A stretch of DNA of 64,000 nt from JAJKIP01 sp037200685 (lineage in GTDB: Bacteria > Bacteroidota > Bacteroidia > Chitinophagales > Chitinophagaceae). The notes beneath the pieces are model-generated. The model did no database searches. It worked only from the letters and a program-made list of their open reading frames with translations, and had not been told where the DNA came from. The stretch lies in the NCBI GenBank assembly GCA_037200685.1, contig JBBCIG010000008.1, forward strand, positions 372,001 to 436,000, given 5' to 3'. A program made the position numbers and the translations under genes. Shown here piece by piece: positions 38,072 through 47,534 of the stretch. Within the stretch, counting starts at the first letter, position 1; every line of letters begins with the position of its first letter.

Positions 38072-38135
38072 TTATTAGGTTGATTTGATAAAGAGAATAT
38101 ATCGGCAAAACGGTTAGGTAGTATAAACCTAATAA
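38072..38135. promoter_or_regulatory. Inverted repeat, candidate operator
   Basis: TTATTAGGTT (38072-38081) and AACCTAATAA (38126-38135) are exact inverse complements, and a third related half-site GGTTAGGT lies at 38112-38119. The arms sit in the divergent gap between the XRE-type gene and the secreted-protein gene. Confidence 0.4.
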
Positions 38136-38182
38136 GCAAAATTGTACTTGATATCATTTTAGTAAACTCAAAATCAAAATTT

Positions 38183-38536
38183 ATGAAAAAAAACCTTGCT
38201 TTTTTTGTGTATGATTTTTTTTTACTTTGGTTACTGTTAACGCAACAAACAATTCAAAAAATGATTTGCCAAAAAATCATGGAGTTGCCAAATTAATTAA
38301 AGGAGAGGAATTTAGAAATTTACTGAAGGGCCGTCTCCTTGCTTCAAAAGAAGCTATCGGATTATTTAAATGGAATTGTGTGGAAGTTCATTATACTTGT
38401 GCATGTGTAAGTTCATTATACTTGTGCATGTGTAAATATATGCGGAGAATTTTCCTCCACGGCCCAACTTGTAACGTGGTATTATTATTGGGAATCGGTT
38501 TGGTGTCCAGAAGAGGTAGAATCTAATTTTGCTTAA
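38183..38536 (+). CDS. Small cysteine-rich secreted protein (frame interrupted)
   Basis: Three frames read together as one protein of about 107 residues. A signal peptide MKKTLLFLCMIFFTLVTVNA is recovered if one A is dropped from the A8 run and one T from the T9 run. Then comes NDLPKNHGVAKLIKGEEFRN, then NCVEVHYTCACVNICGEF followed by STAQLVTWYYYWESVWCPEE. The last part appears only if one copy of a 25-bp tandem duplication (38386-38435) is ignored; as given, the frame leaves into a different tail. No family is recognised. A strong terminator follows. Confidence 0.5.
38386..38435 (+). repeat. Exact 25-bp tandem duplication
   Basis: Two adjacent identical 25-bp units beginning GTTCATTATACTTG and ending CATGTGTAA. 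Because 25 is not a multiple of three, the second copy shifts the frame of the secreted-protein gene. Confidence 0.9.
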
Positions 38537-38586
38537 CGATTGGTTACGTTTGGATCTATTGTAATCAACAGGCTTAATTCTTTCAG

Positions 38587-38630
38587 AGGCTGTCTGAGAA
38601 ACCAGACAGCCTATTATTTATTTTTATTCT
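38587..38630 (+). terminator. Rho-independent terminator
   Basis: Perfect 10-bp stem AGGCTGTCTG / CAGACAGCCT with loop AGAAAC (38587-38612), then a T-rich tail (ATTATTTATTTTTATTC). It separates the small secreted-protein gene from the GLPGLI genes. Confidence 0.85.
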
Positions 38631-38637
38631 TTTATTA

Positions 38638-39446
38638 ATGCATAAGAAAAATATTTGTTTATTTATATTTCTCTGTTTATATCAACCATCTCTTTTTTCA
38701 CAGGTTATTGATTCCGCTTTTTTGAAAGTATCTTATACTTTCAGCCCCAACCGCGATGACAGGACAATTAAAACTGAAAAAAGGTGATAGCCTTATTTTG
38801 GAAGCCGGAAGAATTGCTTCCAAATGCTATAGTTATTATCGCAACTACTCCGATTCCTTTTTACTTGAACAGGTTTCCAGAAACTTGTCTTTGGGAATTA
38901 ATAAAATTGATGGAAGTCAACTAGGCTTGAAGGGAACTTCAGTAAAAATTTATAAGAATTTTCAGGAGAATAGTATAACAGTTTTAGATCAGATAACTCA
39001 GCAGCCTTGCATTTACAAAGACAGTTTGTTCCTTTTTAACTGGATTATTCAGAATGACACAATAAGCATTTTAGGATTTACTTGCCAAAAAGCAAACACT
39101 TATTTTCGAGGTAGAAACTATACAGCTTGGTTTACAAATGAAATTCCAGTGAATAATGGCCCTTTGAAATTCGGGGGTTTACCCGGTCTCATTTTATCTA
39201 TTCATGATGATAAGAATAAATTTTATTTTGAATGCAGCTCGGTCGAGTTTTTGAAGCAGAAACTTCCAATAACTTTCGAAGAAAAAAAGTATACCAAATT
39301 GACTCGTGAAGAATACAGGAAAACTAATGCAATTTAAAATGGCTGACCCAATTGGTTTTGCCAGGGCGCAAGGCTTTGAGGCTAGTTCGGTCAATGGCGA
39401 ACAACCTGCAAAACCTGTAAAATATGACCCGATGGAATTAGAATAG
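38638..39446 (+). CDS. GLPGLI-family protein 1 (frameshifted)
   Basis: Exported Bacteroidota family named from its motif, here GLPGLILSIHDDKN. The ATG at 38638 opens a signal peptide (NICLFIFLCLYQPSLFSQ), the main frame is 38756-39337 (MTGQLKLKKGDSLILEAGR onward, with FRGRNYTAWFTNEIPVNNGP), and a third frame gives the tail MADPIGFARAQGFEASS...KYDPMELE. Each join needs one base removed (near 38750 and 39325). The function of the family is not established. Confidence 0.75.
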
Positions 39447-39538
39447 CAGATAAACAGGTTTGGGCTCTAAAAGGCGAATAAAATTTAGAAACAGGCTACT
39501 TTGATCTATCGCCTGTTTACTATTAAAGCATAAATCTT

Positions 39539-40367
39539 ATGAAAAAAAATCATACTGTTTTTAGTATTTATTATGGTTAATTCCAAAAGCGAAAGTCAAC
39601 CTATAGATTCTTTCTTTATAAAGTGTACTTATAAATTAACTTATTTGCCCGATTCTAATAATTTAACTAAGAAATTCACGGATGTTTTAAATTTATATGT
39701 CGGCAAAAAAACATTTATGTTTTTTAGTCAAACAAAATTTTTAAAAGATTCATCGTTTGAAGCTGCAGTGAAAAATGGATCAATACAAGATTATTTAAAA
39801 GACCCTTCTCTCAGAAATCAACATGGAAGCTCATGGCTTTATTCAAATTGTCATCTCTATTTTAACTACCCCGAAGGTAAAATAACCATAACCGATAAAA
39901 TCGGTGACAAACAATATTATTACGAAGAAAACATTGAAAATATAAATTGGGATATTGTCACTGATACTATATCAATTTTAAATTATAAATGCCAAAAGGC
40001 TATCACTTTTTTTAGGGGCAGGAAATATGAAGCTTGGTTTACTAATGAAATTCCTATTAGTTATGGGCCCTATAAATTCAGAGGTTTGCCTGGATTAATT
40101 ATAAAAATAAGGGATATTAAAAACAACTATATATATGAATGCACTGCTATTCAAAAAAGAGCTTCTGCCATCCCTTTAAATTTCAACAACAGAAATTATT
40201 CAAAAACAACAAGATCGAATTTCAGGCAAGCATTTAAAGCTAGTTTTGAAAATCCATGGCAGACATTTTTTTTAAATAATAATGTTTCCATTAGTGGGCC
40301 AGATGCAGATAAGGTTAAAGCAATTGTTCAAAGGTCTATTCCTTATAATCCAATAGAATTAGAATAA
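39539..40367 (+). CDS. GLPGLI-family protein 2 (5' frameshift)
   Basis: Paralogue of the preceding gene: FFRGRKYEAWFTNEIPISYG, then FRGLPGLIIKIRDIKNNY and the same C-terminal ending (PYNPIELE versus KYDPMELE). The body is open from 39573. An upstream ATG gives the signal peptide MKKIILFLVFIMVNSKSESQ if one A is removed from the A8 run at 39542-39549. The barrel gene follows 34 bp later. Confidence 0.8.
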
Positions 40368-40401
40368 TTTTAAATTATCCCTATCTGATTTCTTAAAATT
40401 C

Positions 40402-43042
40402 ATGCGCCTAATCCTATTATTATTATTTTTATTCCTATTCAAGTTGTCCCTTGGACAAACGAAATTCTCAGGTGTAATACTTGACGAACAAGGTCAACCA
40501 CTTTCTTCAGTCAGCATTACTTTACATAAAAAAACTCAGCCTTCCATTCTCGCATTTGCAATAAGTAATAAGGAAGGGAAGTTTATCATCAATTACTCAT
40601 CCGAACATTTAGACAGCATGGAGTTAAAGGCTTCTCTGCTGGGTTATGCCAAACAAAGTATTTTCTTCTTTCCTGATAAGCAAATATCGTTTGATTTCAT
40701 ACTTTTACCCACAAGCTATCACGCTACCAGAGGCTAAAGTAAAATCGCCCCCTGTATGGCAACGCAAGGACACGATTAACTACAATGCATCCGAATTTAA
40801 GCAACCCCAGGACAGGGTGATCGGTGATATCATTGCCCGCCTGCCAGGAATAGAAGTAAGCCCCAGCGGACAAATAAAATATAATGGTAAGCCTATTAAT
40901 AAATATTATATCGAAGGTCTTGACCTGTTAGAAGACAAATATGGCATCGCCAACAACAATATACCTGCCGAAACTGTAGATAAGATACAGGTAATGGAAA
41001 ATCATCAGCCGGTCCGTGTATTAGACAGTGTGGCTTTCAGCGACAGGGCTGCTCTCAATATCAAATTAAAGAGCAATGCACGCCTGAGGCCTATTGTAAG
41101 GGCGGGGTTGGGGGTGGGTGTTACGCCATTGTTGAGCGAAGATGAGCTCACCGGCATGTTATTTAAAAAGAATATACAGTTTATTAATACCTATAAATAC
41201 AATAATACCGGAAAGGATAATACGAAAGAACTTGTATCTCAAAATATACAGGAATACTTTAGTGCTGTACAAAGCGGCGCTGTGAAAAATGATATACTGG
41301 CTATCGCACAACCAGCGCCTCCTTCCATCGCCCCGAAAAGATATTTATTTAACAACGCCTATGTATTTTCCCTGAACCAGTTATTGCCATTAAAGAAGGA
41401 ATTGCAATTGCGCATCAACGCTGATTACGTTAATGATCGCCATAAGCAGCAAAGTGAAGCGTTAACAAAGATCTACCTGCCATCGGATACCCTTATTATA
41501 CGGGAGAACTCCCGGTACCGTGAAAACACAAATATGCTGCAAACAAGTTTTTCGTTACTGGCAAATACGCATAGGTATTACCTGAAAAATGTATTTAAAT
41601 TTCAGGGATGGTGGCCCAAGGAAAAAAATTCTTTATTGGCAACTACCGATATCGATCAATTATTAAATAACCCTTTTTACAACGTATCAAACGACTATAG
41701 CGTAATACAATCAAAAGGAAAGCATATCACAGAATGGTCGTCTTATATTGGGTACGTATCCACTCCACAGCAACTTCAGGTAGTGCCCGGCCTTTATATT
41801 CAACTATTGAATGACAACCGAGCTTACGACGGTCTTTCTCAACAAGCATCCGTTAAAACATTTTACACAGATAATTATTTTTCTTTACGCAATAAAAAAG
41901 GGAAGATTAACGGCGAGTATAAAACCGGATTTATTATTCATTCAAAACACATGCTTTCAGACTTACAAATAGAAAGCGGCGGTATCACCAGGTTTGTTGC
42001 GGATACTTTTCAAAACAATTTACAATGGCGGCAATATAAATTGTATAATGAAAGCAAATGGACATACCAGGATCAGCGTATCAGAATATCCTTTGCCCTC
42101 CCCATTTCTTTCAATCTAATAAAATATGAAGATGAAGTGTTGGCGGTACGGAGACAAAAGAATAAATTATTTTTTGAGCCCTCTCTTATGACAACTATTA
42201 CTATTTCTCCATTATGGAGTTTCAATACATCAATGTATTATGGACAGTCCTTAGGTGATATGCAAAGTATTACGAAAGGATACATCTTAAAAACCTACCG
42301 CAACTTTGCAGCTAATAATACCCCGCTCGGTGAATTTCGGACGATTAGCTCTTCTTTTAATATAACTTATCGCAATCCCTTAAAAATTCAATTTTTTAAT
42401 GCCGGAATAACTTATAATCGCAACGTGTCAAATCTTTTGTATAGACATGATTACAATGCAAACCTGGAAACTCTGACCGCAATAGTAAAGAAGAATTATA
42501 CCAACGGCACAACGATCAACAGTCGTTTTTCAAAATATATTATAAGATGGAAAACATCCTTTGCTTTAAACGGTAGTTATACATTTGGGAATTCCGAACA
42601 ATTGCAGCAAGGGCTCCCGGTAAGGCTAAATAATAAAAATTGGAATGCAGGCCTAGCCATTACTACTAAACTTTCTTCAATGCTTACTGCAGAGTACACT
42701 AATTCTTATGCACAGTATATTTTTCGATCCATGATAACAACAAAAAATACTTCTTTTAACAGATTTAGTCAAAATTGTTCAATTAATTATTATCCTTCCC
42801 AAAAAATAATAGTAAGGGCGACAGGCGAGCATTATCATTTTGCAAATGAATTATCTTATACAGCGGACTATTATTTTACAGATCTGCTGCTTCGGTTTAA
42901 GCCTACCCGTTCAAAGATTGATTATGAACTTTCCTGTCAAAATATAATGAATACACGGTCTTTTATCACAGGCAGCCTTATCAATAACATTGAAACCGTT
43001 CTAAATTTCAGCTTCGGCCAAGGCAGTTTTTCTTTAAAATGA
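40402..43042 (+). CDS. Large outer-membrane barrel with carboxypeptidase-regulatory-like N-terminus (frameshifted)
   Basis: About 880 residues in two frames (40402-40737, then open from 40646 to 43042). Signal peptide (KLSLGQ), regulatory-like domain (FSGVILDEQGQPLSSVSITL), plug-like region (VIGDIIARLPGIEVSPSGQI, KINKYYIEGLDLLEDKYGIA-type motif), and a long beta-barrel ending NFSFGQGSFSLK. Removing one C from CCC near 40708 joins FILLPQAITLPEAKV. A TonB-receptor-like fold, often paired with GLPGLI proteins. The substrate or exported ligand is unknown. Confidence 0.8.
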
Positions 43043-43091
43043 GTTTTTCTTTTTAATTATATATACTTTAGTATATTAATAATTTTAGCGA

Positions 43092-43149
43092 ACAAACAAA
43101 TATCCGTTCTAAAATACAGGAAACGATATACCGGGCTTTGGGTATATAA
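43092..43149 (+). pseudogene. Remnant of a hydrolase gene 3' end
   Basis: Reads QTNIRSKIQETIYRALGI then stop, a near copy of the C-terminus of the GH3/serine-hydrolase gene (MNIRSKIQEAIYANSK at about 37659-37706). The 15-mer TCTAAAATACAGGAA is identical at 43108-43122 and 37671-37685. No coding sequence precedes it. It marks the right edge of the 37.7-43.1 kb block. Confidence 0.65.
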
Positions 43150-43184
43150 TTAAACAAGAATTTTTTTTATTTTGGCGACTGGTA

Positions 43185-43455
43185 ACCTCACCTAACCTCT
43201 CCAAAGGAGAGGAACAACACACAACCCTGGCTTTTAGAAGGGTATGATATAATAATACTTTTCTAAAATGCTGAACAAAGAACCAGAAGCTGAAGTGGTA
43301 GTTATGAAGTTTGGATAAGTAATGAAGTGCCGTCCTTCTCTCAGGAGAAGGATAAGAGGATGAGGTTTTGCTGAGTAAAGAACAGGAAGATGAAGAGTGC
43401 GACGCAACGAAGATGATCAGGGAACCGCAGTTCGGCTCCGCTCACTACTGGCTAA
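43185..43455 (+). repeat. Composite repeat: two family B palindromes and family A copy 7
   Basis: ACCTCACCTAACCTCTCC-aaa-GGAGAGG (43196-43212), linker AACAACACACAACCCTGGC, a second palindrome (CCTTCTC/GGAGAAGG, about 43334-43351), then family A (TGCTGAGTAAAGAACAGGAA, GAGTGCGACGCAACGAAGAT, tail GATCAGGGAACCGCAGTTCG), ending about 40 bp before the ATG at 43489. Nothing else is visible in the gap. Confidence 0.75.
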
Positions 43456-43488
43456 ATAAATTTTTAAACAACCCTATAAAACCTTTCT

Positions 43489-44304
43489 ATGAAATACAGT
43501 TTAGTTTTTTGTTCGTTGTTCCTTTCCATACTGGTAATGGCGCAGCCATCGAAAGAAGAGATCATAAAACACCATATTCGTAAAATAGCGAAAACGACGA
43601 CGATGGGCGAATCCGTCTATGAACAGGCGAGCTGGTATGACAGGGAGGGCAATGACAGCGCACAGTCATTGTATGGTAAGATATCGGTGATCAAAAACAC
43701 TTTTAACAAAGGGAGATTGATCTCGGTAATTCATGTAAACGATGATGGCAAAGAAGGCGATAAATATCTTTATGTGTACGGCGCAGATGGAAGTTATACC
43801 GTAACAGAAACCGATGGGGCTTTTGGTATGAAGAGCTATGAATGGTACAATGCGAAAAAGAAACTGACTAAATCGCAATCTCCGGATGGAAATACGATCA
43901 CTTATAAATACGATGCGAAAGGAAACCTGACGCATGTAAATTCTGATGGGCAAAATAATGCTGTAAAAATAAAACGTCAGCATTTCTATAACGCACAAGG
44001 CCAGTTGATCAGGACAGAAAATGATGAAGAAGGTTTTATACTGAAAACTGTTTATACTTACGATGCCAAAGGCCGTATGACGAAAGCGGATTATGGAGAC
44101 GGAACTACTTCTTATACGTACAATGATAAAGGAAAATTGATCAACGAATTAACAATGACTGGGACAAAGGAAGAACTAATCGTAAGAACGACCACGAATG
44201 AATACAACGATAAAGGCTTGCTGGTAAAAAGAGTGGAAAAACAAAAATATTATAGCGAAGACGAAAGCGTTACAACAATAACTTTCGAATACGAGTATTT
44301 CTGA
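43489..44304 (+). CDS. Exported YD/RHS-like repeat protein
   Basis: 271 residues: signal peptide (about 1-19, LSILVMAQ), then repeated YD-type strands (TYKYDAKGNLTHVNSDG, TVYTYDAKGRMTKADYGDG, SYTYNDKGKLINELT, NEYNDKGLLVKRVE). Similar short Bacteroidota proteins have no known function. The C-terminal toxin of true RHS proteins is absent. Confidence 0.7.
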   Translation: MKYSLVFCSLFLSILVMAQPSKEEIIKHHIRKIAKTTTMGESVYEQASWYDREGNDSAQSLYGKISVIKNTFNKGRLISVIHVNDDGKEGDKYLYVYGADGSYTVTETDGAFGMKSYEWYNAKKKLTKSQSPDGNTITYKYDAKGNLTHVNSDGQNNAVKIKRQHFYNAQGQLIRTENDEEGFILKTVYTYDAKGRMTKADYGDGTTSYTYNDKGKLINELTMTGTKEELIVRTTTNEYNDKGLLVKRVEKQKYYSEDESVTTITFEYEYF

Positions 44305-44426
44305 GCAAAGAGATTAAAAGAGAATAGATTTTTTGCGCACTGAGGACGCAGAGAAAAAGAGAAATACATTTTCGCACAGGAAAAAGAAAAGACCATAATC
44401 TCCTTTTCCCGGTTAGCTCTGTGCGA

Positions 44427-45887
44427 TTATTTATTATCAGGCCCCGGTTTGTTTGGCGGACGCTGATCTCTCCGCGGTGGCCTGTTTTGATTGGGCCGGC
44501 CTCCACTATTATTATTCCCACCACCGCCGCCGGGTTGATCCCTGCGGGGAGGACGATTTTGTTGACCACCGCCACCACCTCTATCTCCTCTATCACCTTG
44601 CGGACCACCACCACCTTGTCCTGGTTGACCCGGTCGGTTTCTTTGCTGGTTAGGATTAGGTCGTTGTTGCGGTCCTCTTTGTTGACCACCACCACCACTT
44701 CTATCGCCTTGTCCACCACCACCGCCACCACGTTGCTGGTTACCACCACCACCCTGGTGCTGTTGTCTTTGTTGTTGTCTTTTCTTTTGGTCCGCTTTTT
44801 CTAATGTACGCAAACTAATTTGTCCAACTACATCCACAAATGCCGGTTCTACTTCTTTCGGTTTGCCAGTTGTTACATCTACTGTTTCCAGTTCTTCCGG
44901 TATTACACCCTGCTGGTTTTGCGCTTTTATTTTTAATACCCGTTCTATCGTTACGGGATATTGTTTGCTGCTGTCTGGTAAAGTGTACCACATCAGGTTC
45001 CTGAAAATATCTTTCTTTACGAGGAATGCATTTCCTTTCGCCACTTGTATCACATCACAGTTATCGGGGAAGTTCTGTAACGCATCGAGGTAAGTATCGA
45101 GTTCATAATTCAAACAACATTTCAAGCGGCCGCACTGGCCGCTGAGTTTTGTTTGATTGATAGAAAGGTTTTGATAACGTGCCGCGGCTGTATTCACCGA
45201 TTTAAAATCAGTCAGCCATGTAGCGCAGCAAAGTTCGCGGCCGCAACTGCCGATGCCACCTACTTTACCTGCTTCCTGTCTCGCACCGATCTGGCGCATT
45301 TCTACTTTCACACGAAACTCTGAAGCGTATATTTTAATCAGTTCACGAAAGTCAACACGTCCGTCGGCGATATAAAAGAAAGTCGCTTTACGTCCATCCG
45401 CTTGCATTTCCACCTGGCTGATCTTCATGTCAAGCCGCAATTGCTTGGCGATAGCACGGCTGCGTATCACCGCTTCCGGTTCACGGGCCTTGTTTTGCTT
45501 CATGATGTCGATATCACGATCGCTGGCCAGTCGCAATATTTTTTTCATCTCCGGGTTATCTTCCTTCACGCCCCTTTTCTTCATTTGCAGGCGAACGATC
45601 TCACCCGTCAACGACACTTCACCCACATCAAAACCGCTCACACCTTCTACCGTTATTAATTCACCTTTATCAAATTCCTGCAACATCGTGTTGCGAAAAA
45701 AATCTTTACGGGTGCCTTTATAAAACTCACCTCGATCACTTGCAGTAGCTTTCCAGGTCCGCCATCGGCAGGTTACGCAGCCAGTCGTATGTGTTCATAC
45801 GATTGCAACCGCCGGTACTGCACCGCCATTGCTTTTACACCCGCCTGGTTTACCGTCTTTCGCGGTACCGCAACTGCTGCAACCCAT
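44427..45887 (-). CDS. ricT: PSP1-domain protein RicT/YaaT with Gly/Arg/Gln-rich tail (5' frameshifts)
   Basis: The intact frame covers 44427-45686 from MLQEFDKGELITVEGVSG. Upstream, minus-strand pieces MGCSSCGTAKDGKPGGCKSN, CNRMNTYDWLRNLPMADLES and KGTRKDFFRN belong to the same protein and need three single-base insertions (about 45813, 45752, 45733). The PSP1 domain has cysteines in CGRELCCATW and GQCGRLKCCLNYE; in Bacillus the Ric complex affects RNA processing and phosphorelay. The last 110 residues are low-complexity RGG/GGGQQ repeats. Confidence 0.88.
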
Positions 45888-45948
45888 TATTCAATGAATA
45901 ATTAATAATAAAATTTGTTACCGGGAGAAAAGGGTCAAAGACAATTGG

Positions 45949-46020
45949 CCCAGCTGTAGTACTACTATTAAGCTTCCGTTGCGTCGCACTCTTGTACGTT
46001 CTGTTCGCTACTCAGCAAAC
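45949..46020 (-). repeat. Family A repeat, copy 8
   Basis: Plus-strand core CCGTTGCGTCGCACTCTTGT followed by GTTCGCTACTCAGCAAA. Minus polarity, ending 62 bp before the ricT start. Confidence 0.7.
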
Positions 46021-46129
46021 GCAGAACAGTATTATGAATATATGTAGAAGCGATTAACACAAATGAATTATTAGTAATATACATGCTCTTTCCCCTCTCG
46101 TCACTCACCATTTCCCACTGGCCTGTTCC

Positions 46130-47375
46130 TCAATCTGTCAAAAATACAATTTTGTCCTGAATGATGTGATATAGTTTAATGGTCAGGGCATGAAACAGGA
46201 TTTTGGCGTTCGCATTCCGCTCAATATAATAGGAAGCCCGGTCAAGTTCCTCAATGATAGCCTGTTGCTGCTCAATGCCTGCTACTATTTATTCAACCGG
46301 GCGGCGAAGTCTTTTTCCTTCTCCGGCAGGTTGTGCTGATCGGCCAAAGTTCGCAACCTTACACTCTGTTCCAGTAAGTGATTGAAATAACGTAAGAATT
46401 GCTTTTGTTTTTCCCTGCCCATGCGGCTTATTTCTTCCACCCATTTGGTCTGGGCGATCGGGCCGGTTTTCATAATGGCGTTCAACCATTCCCGTAAAAG
46501 GCTTTGCCAGTCTTCTTCAGCATGCTGCATCATTTGCAGCGGCTTCCCGGTAGTTTCCGTCACTCACGCTGGCTACCTGCCTTGCCACGCGGGCTCCGTT
46601 TTATTTCTTGCGATCAGCGCTTCCTCAATTCCTTTGTTTCCAGCGCCGGTATTTTTATCAGTTGGCAGCGGGATTGAATGGTCTGCAATATCAATGATTC
46701 ATTTTCTGCCACAAAGATGAATAATGTATTGGGCGGCGGCTCTCAATCACTTTTAATAACTTATTGCCTTCATTGCCCAAATATTCCGGCATCCACATCA
46801 CCAATATCTTGTATTCGCTTTCAAAACTTTTTAAATTTAATTGACGGATAATATCATTGCATTCATTGGCAGTGATATTTCCCTGTTTATTTTCCGCACC
46901 TATAAATTGCAGCCAGTCATATACATTTCCGTATGGATAACCTTTGATAAAGTCTCTCCACTCAGCGATATAATCAACGCTGATCGGCGGCGTTCCTGAT
47001 TTCTTGGTAACAACAGGATAAGAAAAATGAATATCGGGTGTGAACGAGTTGTTGCGCTTTTATACAGGAGGGGCAGATGCCACAAGAGTCAGTTAGCGAG
47101 TGGGGAGTGGCGAGTGGCGAGGGAGTAGGTTCATCACCGAATAAGGGTTGATTTGCCTGTTGCTTATTGCCTATTGGAATTTGCCCATTACTTATAGCCC
47201 ATTGCTTATTCACTTTTTCGCAAACTACGTATTGCGCTAATGCCAATGCCAGTTGCAAACCGCCGTTTCCTTCTTTGCTTAAAAAAAGTAAAGCATGCGC
47301 CAGCCTGTTATCCTTCATCAGCTCAGGAAGTTCTTTCTTCAGCAGCGATTGGCCTATGATGTCTTTGAATTGCAT
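46130..47375 (-). CDS. holB: DNA polymerase III delta' subunit (frameshifted)
   Basis: Clamp-loader subunit. The start MQFKDIIGQSLLKKELPELM and zinc module CGICPSCIKAQQL (about 98-110) are in the first frame (to 46974). SYPVVTKKSGTPPISVDYI, then YKILVMWMPEYLGNEGNKLL, then NTLFIFVAENESLILQTIQS follow in others; the C-terminus (46285-46563, KQKQFLRYFNHLLEQSVRLR) continues to DKIVFLTD at 46132. At least five one-base indels are needed. Residues about 55-95 are translated repeat DNA inserted before the zinc module. Confidence 0.8.
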
Positions 47376-47534
47376 GGATAGCAAAAATAAGATATGAATT
47401 GCCGGTGATGCCGTTGTTTGAAAACATTTTTCCCACTAAGCCACAAAGGCTATTAATAATCAATAAATACACTTTGTGTTCTTTGTGTCTTTGTGGGAAA
47501 TTGATACAATACCGAATTGTCCACAAGGTGAAGA

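Noticed and set aside
37740..43090. Prophage or integrative element with its own recombinase
   Set aside because: No integrase, transposase, portal, relaxase or replication gene is found in the block; only the flanking duplication suggests mobility.
1083..43351. CRISPR array
   Set aside because: Repeats are dispersed over tens of kilobases, not regularly spaced, and no cas genes are present.
43368..43583. Frame starting MLSKEQEDEECDATKMI before the YD-repeat gene
   Set aside because: It is the translation of a family A repeat (LSKEQEDE recurs wherever the repeat does) and runs out of frame into the real gene at 43489.
44421..44804. Long threonine/serine-rich frames opposite the ricT tail
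   Set aside because: Antisense of the GGN/CGN-rich low-complexity tail; stop codons are avoided because of composition.
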